A stretch of DNA of 64,000 bases, taken from contig NZ_BDQY01000004.1 of assembly GCF_002724055.1 (NCBI RefSeq), positions 62,001-126,000 on the forward strand, in the 5' to 3' direction. Made by a program: the position numbers and the translations under genes. The stretch comes from Tepidibacter mesophilus. GTDB lineage: Bacteria; Bacillota; Clostridia; Peptostreptococcales; Peptostreptococcaceae. The notes under the pieces were generated by a model. That model was not told the DNA's origin. It worked only from the letters and a program-made list of their open reading frames with translations, and ran no database searches. The first letter of the stretch is position 1. The number at the start of each line of letters is the position of its first letter. Below, piece after piece: positions 58,893 through 64,000 of the stretch.

Positions 58893-59726
58893 CTATTTTT
58901 TCAAAGTATTCCTTATCATCTCAATTTCTTTTTTATGACCTTCATCATCATAAGGAGTCTCCAAGAAAAAAGGAAGATGCTTAAGCTTTTCATGAGTCAT
59001 AAACTCCATTAATGCATTAAATCCTATTTCTCCATCCCCAATACCTGCATGTCTATCTTTATTACTATTGAACGGCATCATACTATCATTAAAATGTATT
59101 ACCTTTAATTTATCCAGTCCTATTATCCTGTCAAACTCATCAAGTACACCATCAAGATTATTTACTATATCATATCCAGCTGAAAATATATGGCATGTAT
59201 CAAGACATACTCCAATTTTATCTTTATAATCAATTTTGTCTATAATACTTTTTATCTGCTCAAAATTATATCCTATTTCGCTTCCTTTTCCAGACATAGT
59301 TTCAAGAAGTATAGTTACATTTTGTTCCTCAGTTAAAGATTCATTCAATGCATTTGCTATTCTGTTTATCCCAAATTCTATACCTCCACCTACATGACTT
59401 CCTGGATGAAAACAAATATATTCTATTTCAAGTTCATCCATTCTCTTTATATCTTCTTTAAATATTCTTCTTCCAAACTCATACACATCATCTTTTTTAC
59501 CACCAAGGTTCATAGTATAAGGTGCATGAGCAAGCATTACTCCAAAGTTATTTTCTTTTCTTATTCTTTGAAACTCTGCTATATCTTTTTCATTAAATTC
59601 TTTTGCATTTCCTCCCCTTGGATTTCTTGTAAAAAACTGAAATGTATTAGCTCCTATGTTTAAAGCAGCCTTAGCCGCCTTTGAATATCCCTTTGCTATT
59701 GATATATGTGGTCCTATAACTAACAT
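58893..59726 (-). CDS. nfo: Endonuclease IV (AP endonuclease)
   Basis: The 277-residue TIM-barrel enzyme starts [18 protein letters not shown] and has the metal-site segments [44 protein letters not shown] and [10 protein letters not shown]. It cuts at abasic sites in DNA repair using three zinc ions. ATG at 59726 is chosen for its AGGAGTG site; the longer frame to 59792 has none. It is followed by the arsR-like gene upstream on the same strand. Confidence 0.96.
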   Translation of the reverse strand: MLVIGPHISIAKGYSKAAKAALNIGANTFQFFTRNPRGGNAKEFNEKDIAEFQRIRKENNFGVMLAHAPYTMNLGGKKDDVYEFGRRIFKEDIKRMDELEIEYICFHPGSHVGGGIEFGINRIANALNESLTEEQNVTILLETMSGKGSEIGYNFEQIKSIIDKIDYKDKIGVCLDTCHIFSAGYDIVNNLDGVLDEFDRIIGLDKLKVIHFNDSMMPFNSNKDRHAGIGDGEIGFNALMEFMTHEKLKHLPFFLETPYDDEGHKKEIEMIRNTLKK

Positions 59727-59772
59727 ACAATCACTCCTATTTAAAAATTCAATCATATCTTTAATATACCCA

Positions 59773-59813
59773 AAAAAAATAGACATCAACAAAATTGTCG
59801 ATGTCTATTTTTT
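59773..59813. terminator. Terminator hairpin after the ArsR-like regulator gene
   Basis: An 11-bp stem (59777-59787 with 59800-59810) overlaps the stop codon and has A- and T-runs on the two sides. Confidence 0.85.
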
Positions 59814-60389
59814 GACCTTCTTTTCTTTTCTAAGATCCGGCACTCCCATTAATGTTATATTATATGGTCTAGTGCTTTCTCTATCTTTTTTATCCTTATC
59901 ATGTAAAATTTCAGTAATCTTTTTTTCTAAAGTTTCCATTACTTCTCTACATTCTTCTTCTGTTAAATAATACTGATTATAATGTCTTACATGCTTAGAC
60001 TTAACTTCATCATTCTCTGCAGCTCTATAAAAATCATCACTTATCTTTTCAAATAAAGATATCGACACTTGATTTAATGTTCTCGCTACATTTTCATCAT
60101 AAACAGCAGAATTTAAGATACTTTTATCCATAATAACCATTTTTGCCTTTGGCAAGTAGTATTTCTCTATAATTCCAGATTTAACCTTTTCTTCTACTAA
60201 CTCTAATATACCCGCGTTTAACAATGTTTTTATATGATAGTTAACCTTTGCATGCGGTTCTGATAATAATTCTGACAATTGCTTAGCTGATAAAGGTTCT
60301 TCTGCAAAAGCCTCTAGTATATCTACTCTATACGGATGAGACACAGCCTTTATTTGCTCAATATCTCTTAAAACTAATATATCCTTCAT
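59805..60389 (-). CDS. ArsR-like winged-helix transcriptional regulator
   Basis: The 194-residue protein has a winged-helix domain in residues 5-75 (AVSHPYRVDILEAF, SAKQLSELLSEPHAKVNYHI read in parts, LLNAGILELVEE), with the wing ending in KYYLPKAKM. A helical C-terminal domain of about 100 residues follows, without metal-binding Cys motifs. It may bind an organic ligand. ATG at 60389 is preferred for its AAAGGTG site. The target genes are not identified. Confidence 0.85.
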   Translation of the reverse strand: MKDILVLRDIEQIKAVSHPYRVDILEAFAEEPLSAKQLSELLSEPHAKVNYHIKTLLNAGILELVEEKVKSGIIEKYYLPKAKMVIMDKSILNSAVYDENVARTLNQVSISLFEKISDDFYRAAENDEVKSKHVRHYNQYYLTEEECREVMETLEKKITEILHDKDKKDRESTRPYNITLMGVPDLRKEKKVKK

Positions 60390-60466
60390 AAGCATCACCT
60401 TTACTTGGTTTTTATATATTATATTATTTAATATTGCAATTGTCAAAATATTTTTATATATAGTTT

Positions 60467-61384
60467 TTAAAATATGCTTAAACCAAATTTTTGAGATACA
60501 CTTTCCATGGACTTTATACCAGCTATACTATTACCTTTTTCATCAAGAGATGGCCCAAATACTCCTATTCCCATTTTATTAGGAACGGTTCCCATAATGC
60601 CTCCTCCGACTCCTGATTTTGAAGGTATTCCAACATTTATAGCATATTCTCCAGATGCATCGTACATACCACATGTAACCATAAATGTTTTTACTACCTT
60701 AGATACATCTTCATCTATTAATCTCTTTCTAGTCAGTATATCAATGCCATTACCCGCAAGATTTACTCCTATTCTAGCTAAATCTCTAACCGTTACCTCA
60801 ATAGAACACTGTTTAAAATATAGGTCAAGCACATCCTCTACATTTTCAGTTAAAATACCTTCGCTCTTTAAAAAATATGCCATAGCTCTATTTCTATCCC
60901 CAGTAAGCTTTTCAGACATATAGACGTCCTCATTTACACTCAAGTTTTTATTTCCAGAAAGATTTTTAAAAAAGTTCATCATCCTATTCAACTTATCTCC
61001 ATTGTTTCTACCTTTAATCATAGACGTTATCATTATAGCCCCAGCATTTATCATAGGATTGTAAGGAATTGAAGGCTTTGACGTTTCCAGTTTCATTATA
61101 GAATTAAATGGATCTCCACTAGGTTCCATTCCTACCTTCGAAAAAACCTTATCTTTACCATTATCCATAAGAGCTAAAGCAAGAGTTATGGGCTTTGAAA
61201 CACTCTGAATAGTAAATTTCTCATTACAATTACCTGCCTCATAGATATTATTATCCATATCTATTATGCAAATCCCCAAATCATTCTTATTAGCCTTTCT
61301 TAGCTCAGGTATATACGTTGCTACATTCCCATATTCAGTATACCTTTTATTGTCATATACTATCTTTTGTAATATTTTTTCCAA
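60467..61384 (-). CDS. glsA: Glutaminase
   Basis: The 305-residue serine-dependent amidohydrolase has the catalytic SxxK in QSVSKPITLAL, PYNPMINAGAI, ENxx-like block SEKLTGDRNRAMAYFL, GNGIDIL and the closing SGVGGGIMG. It hydrolyses glutamine to glutamate and ammonia, feeding amino-acid fermentation. The start is TTG at 61384, 6 bases after a G-rich site. It shares strand and a 21-base gap with the nucleoside kinase gene. Confidence 0.96.
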   Translation of the reverse strand: MEKILQKIVYDNKRYTEYGNVATYIPELRKANKNDLGICIIDMDNNIYEAGNCNEKFTIQSVSKPITLALALMDNGKDKVFSKVGMEPSGDPFNSIMKLETSKPSIPYNPMINAGAIMITSMIKGRNNGDKLNRMMNFFKNLSGNKNLSVNEDVYMSEKLTGDRNRAMAYFLKSEGILTENVEDVLDLYFKQCSIEVTVRDLARIGVNLAGNGIDILTRKRLIDEDVSKVVKTFMVTCGMYDASGEYAINVGIPSKSGVGGGIMGTVPNKMGIGVFGPSLDEKGNSIAGIKSMESVSQKFGLSIF

Positions 61385-61405
61385 TTCCTGCCCCCCGCTT
61401 TCTAT

Positions 61406-63064
61406 CTAATGTACCAATCTACTTCCACCTATAAACTCTTTAAGTATTGATGTTGGAGGAATATCTCCCTCATCTTCTATTGTAACAAAATATTGTAGAA
61501 ATTTTAATAATCTATTAGCTTCTCTGTATTCTTTACAATTAGGATCTATTTCTTTTAACAAAGGTTCTACATATTTTTTCAATATAGACAACTCATAAAC
61601 AGAAGCAGAGTTAAACATAACATCTGCATTTTCTTGGTATGGGAAAATATAGCGTTTCTCACCACGCCTTACCATAGACCACATTTGAATAGTTCTTATT
61701 GCACTATGTCCTCTAAACTTATTATCTCTTACCATTCTTCTTATAAGCCTTACATCTGTTGTGTGTATTCTATTATGTTCATCCAAATTAAGCTGAGTTA
61801 AAGCACTAACATATATCCTAAATTTATTATCTTCAGAAATAGATTCTGTAAGCAAATCATTAAGGCCATGTATACCTTCTATTATTAAAGGTTGATCCTC
61901 ATTAACCTTTAATGTATTTCCTCTATATTCTCGTTTACCAGTTTTAAAGTTAAAATAAGGCACCTGTATTTCTTCCCCATTTATAATTTTTTGTAAATCT
62001 TTATTAAAAAGTTCTAAGTCAATAGCATATATAGATTCAAAATTATAATCTCCATTTTCATCCTTAGGTGTATCTTCTCTATCTACAAAATAATCATCTA
62101 AAGATATGGATACAGGTCTTACCTTATTAACTCTTAATTGTATAGATAGCCTTTGAGCAAAACTGGTCTTACCAGATGATGATGGTCCCGAAATTAATAT
62201 AACCTTGCTCTTTTCCTTGTTTTTGACTATCATATCAGCTATTTGAGCTATTTTCTTCTCATGTAAAGCCTCTACAGTTCTTATAACATCTCCATAATCT
62301 CCATCTTCAATCAGATGATTTAACATAGCAACCTTGTGAACATCCATTATCTTAGCCCATTCCTCTGCCTCTTTATAAACTTGTGCAAGCTTTGGTTGAT
62401 CTATAAATTTAGCTACTTTATCAGGATGTTCCTTCTTAGGTCCAAGTATTATAATTCCAGGATTATGGTACTTTAAATCAAATATTTTTAAATACCCTGT
62501 AGAAGGAACCATATAACCATAAAAATAATCTTTTATCCATCCACATTTATATATACTCACAGTATCAGATTCTTTATATCTGAATAAATCAGCTTTTGCA
62601 TTCTTCTCATTCGTCTCAAATATTTTTATAGCCTCTTCTATAGGTAACTTTTTCTTTTCTATAAGAGTATCTTCATCTATTATTTCTCTCATTCTAGCTT
62701 TTACCTTTTCTATATCTGCTTCGTTTATATCTCTATCATAGTTTATTTCGCAATAAAGGCCTTTTCCTAGGGAATGTTCTACAGATACTTTACATCCAGA
62801 TAACATCTCCTCACAGGCTCTTATAAACACAAAGGATAAGCTCCTCATATAAGTTCTTATTCCATCTTGCTTTGTTAGATCTATAAATTCAACATTACAG
62901 TCTGTCTCTACTTTATACGTTAATTCTCTTAGATTATTGTCTACAACTCCAAGAACTATAGTAGAATCGTATTTTTCCTCATATTCTTTGCTTATCTCAA
63001 GAAGTGTAATCCCAGTTTCATACTCTCTAATATCATCCATTATATTAATTTTAACTTTATTCAC
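61406..63064 (-). CDS. Nucleoside kinase with N-terminal TGS/ThrRS-like domain
   Basis: The 552-residue protein joins an N-terminal TGS-like and ThrRS second-domain-like half (about 1-200) to a uridine-kinase-like P-loop half: ISGPSSSGKTSFAQRL (about residue 290), ISLDDYFVDRE, IIEGIHGLND and RLIRRMVRDNKFRGH. It probably phosphorylates uridine or another nucleoside. The first half lacks a clear zinc-bound editing site and may have become structural. The start is GTG at 63064 behind GGGAG. This architecture is widespread in clostridia. Confidence 0.88.
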   Translation of the reverse strand: MNKVKINIMDDIREYETGITLLEISKEYEEKYDSTIVLGVVDNNLRELTYKVETDCNVEFIDLTKQDGIRTYMRSLSFVFIRACEEMLSGCKVSVEHSLGKGLYCEINYDRDINEADIEKVKARMREIIDEDTLIEKKKLPIEEAIKIFETNEKNAKADLFRYKESDTVSIYKCGWIKDYFYGYMVPSTGYLKIFDLKYHNPGIIILGPKKEHPDKVAKFIDQPKLAQVYKEAEEWAKIMDVHKVAMLNHLIEDGDYGDVIRTVEALHEKKIAQIADMIVKNKEKSKVILISGPSSSGKTSFAQRLSIQLRVNKVRPVSISLDDYFVDREDTPKDENGDYNFESIYAIDLELFNKDLQKIINGEEIQVPYFNFKTGKREYRGNTLKVNEDQPLIIEGIHGLNDLLTESISEDNKFRIYVSALTQLNLDEHNRIHTTDVRLIRRMVRDNKFRGHSAIRTIQMWSMVRRGEKRYIFPYQENADVMFNSASVYELSILKKYVEPLLKEIDPNCKEYREANRLLKFLQYFVTIEDEGDIPPTSILKEFIGGSRLVH

Positions 63065-63109
63065 ATTATCATCTCCCTTGCTTTTTTAGAGTCTGTATAA
63101 TAGTATATG

Positions 63110-63135
63110 TACAAAAAGAGAGCAATTGCTCCCTT
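63110..63135 (-). terminator. Short terminator after the TIM-barrel isomerase gene
   Basis: A 6-bp stem with AATT loop (63118-63133) is followed by five T residues on the minus strand. Confidence 0.6.
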
Positions 63136-63138
63136 CTT

Positions 63139-63909
63139 CTACTTTTCAGATATTTTTTTATATAAATCGAAACTCTCATTTATATATTCAGTGTTCATTT
63201 CAAACACTAAATACTTGTTATTCTTGATTTCTAATATATCTATTATGTCTTTTTCAGTTAACAATCCATCTTCACTCAAACCTAGATGTAAATCATCATT
63301 TCCATCATTATCACTTAAATGAACTAATCTTACATTATCAGATAATCTACTTAAATAATTATCTTTATTTATAAGATTATGTCCTGTATCATAACAAAAT
63401 CCCAAATTATATTTTGTCACATTTTTAAACAAATATTCAAAATCTGCTACCTTATTTCCAAGATTAATCAAGTCTCCATTTTTGGAGTATGTATTTTCAA
63501 TATATATATCCACATCATCTACATTGTTTAAAATTTTCAAAAGAAAACTTATAGTATTATTTAAGTAATCAATTCTATTTTTTTTGACCTTATTTTCAAT
63601 TCCATACCCTAAATGTAAATTATAATATTTTACATTCAATGTTTTTCCTTTTTTATAGTTTTCATGAAAATAATCAAGCCAAAACTCATTTGCCCTTGTT
63701 ATAGGATCACAAGTATTAAGCTCCATAGGCATGTGAATACCTATTGATATATCGTTTTTCGTAAATTCATCCTTATTATGATATAAATAATCCCAATCTT
63801 CAAGATTGTCTATCCCAACTTCTATATGATTAAATTTTAATTTTTGGCATATTTTTATTTTTTCTTTTATCTGGTATGCCATAGAAGATAATCCAGTCCT
63901 AATTTTCAT
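63139..63909 (-). CDS. Sugar phosphate isomerase/epimerase-like TIM-barrel protein
   Basis: The 256-residue protein has the AP-endonuclease-2 fold: IRTGLSSMAYQIKEKI, HIEVGIDNLEDW, IGIHMPMEL, YIENTYS, GFCYDTGHNLI and VHLSDNDGNDDLHLGLSEDG. The last two carry candidate metal-binding Asp, His and Glu residues. Substrate is unknown. It starts 3 bases after the signal peptidase stop, without a strong ribosome site, so translation may be coupled. Confidence 0.8.
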   Translation of the reverse strand: MKIRTGLSSMAYQIKEKIKICQKLKFNHIEVGIDNLEDWDYLYHNKDEFTKNDISIGIHMPMELNTCDPITRANEFWLDYFHENYKKGKTLNVKYYNLHLGYGIENKVKKNRIDYLNNTISFLLKILNNVDDVDIYIENTYSKNGDLINLGNKVADFEYLFKNVTKYNLGFCYDTGHNLINKDNYLSRLSDNVRLVHLSDNDGNDDLHLGLSEDGLLTEKDIIDILEIKNNKYLVFEMNTEYINESFDLYKKISEK

Positions 63910-63911
63910 AA

Positions 63912-64000
63912 TTATTTTAATAAACCTATTTTATTAAACGGATAAAGTCTTATAAAAGCTCTACCTATTATTTCATCTTCATCTATAAAACCAACTCTAG
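63912..64000 (-). CDS. lepB: Signal peptidase I (C-terminal fragment, continues beyond window)
   Basis: The last 29 codons are visible: RVGFIDEDEIIGRAFIRLYP then FNKIGLLK before the TAA at 63912-63914. The GRAFIRLYPFNKIGLL block matches the C-terminal box of Gram-positive type I signal peptidases. The catalytic Ser and Lys lie beyond the window. The rest cannot be assessed. Confidence 0.75.
   Translation of the reverse strand, partial: RVGFIDEDEIIGRAFIRLYPFNKIGLLK

Overview
The window is AT-rich, densely packed DNA from a low-GC Firmicute. The gene content points to an anaerobic, spore-forming, amino-acid-fermenting Clostridium relative, most like Peptostreptococcaceae. Supporting signs are a selenocysteine-dependent glycine reductase operon, a butyryl-CoA-dehydrogenase/EtfBA cluster, oxygen-sensitive iron-sulfur proteins, a predicted sensory [FeFe]-hydrogenase, a YtxC-type sporulation protein, strong AGGAGG ribosome sites with many TTG/GTG starts, and Gram-positive riboswitches and T-boxes. 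Genus cannot be fixed from the sequence alone. I see no tRNA, rRNA, CRISPR array, insertion sequence or prophage; this looks like ordinary chromosome, with most genes on the minus strand.

Layout. 1-2855: an RNA methyltransferase (cut by the window edge) and a KtrA/TrkH potassium system. 3032-8406: a CDF metal exporter, an XRE-cupin regulator, a LOR/SDH-type ornithine cyclodeaminase candidate and a GntR-controlled ABC exporter with a clear operator. 8411-14257: an unusual cis-prenyltransferase, then a plus-strand thiamine operon (TPP riboswitch, thiS-F-G-H-C and a TenI/ThiE-like gene). 14319-15709: infC-rpmI-rplT with an L20-type leader and an AUU start for IF-3. 15934-19310: a soluble FtsH-like protease and a secreted thermolysin-like protease with a Glu/Lys repeat tract. 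19686-22638: an agr-type quorum-sensing locus in the order C-B-D-A, including a short agrD gene. 22765-30288: thrS with a T-box, DUF445, SpoIIE-like phosphatase, hydrogenase-like sensor, YtxC and a DUF6873-like gene.

30313-35196: a BMP/NupOPQ-type nucleoside ABC importer. 35462-39821: glycine-riboswitch-controlled grdX-trxA-grdE-grdA-grdB, with in-frame UGA (Sec) codons in grdA and grdB; trxB, grdC and grdD are not here. 39924-46910: two DegV proteins, TrmL, a DUF362 ferredoxin protein, a HAD phosphatase, the cobalamin nucleotide-loop genes (CobC-, CobS- and CobU-like) and DUF2225. 46932-55242: VanW/G5 protein, endonuclease III, DUF503, a Lon-like protease, QueG, a solitary RusA, a ZIP transporter and an iron-sulfur aldo/keto reductase. 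55344-64000: etfA, etfB and acyl-CoA dehydrogenase, a 189-bp imperfect inverted repeat, endonuclease IV, an ArsR-like regulator, glutaminase, a nucleoside kinase, a TIM-barrel isomerase and the C-terminus of a signal peptidase.

How parts fit together. Glycine reductase, the thioredoxin and the glycine switch form a Stickland reductive branch, while glutaminase, the nucleoside importer and the secreted protease feed amino acids and nucleosides. The agr locus lies directly upstream of the protease, a plausible cell-density control. The most unusual items are the agrD peptide, the AUU start of the SpoIIE-like partner of the sensory hydrogenase, the truncated grd operon, the palindrome over the thiamine promoter and the structured intergenic repeat near 58.7 kb.
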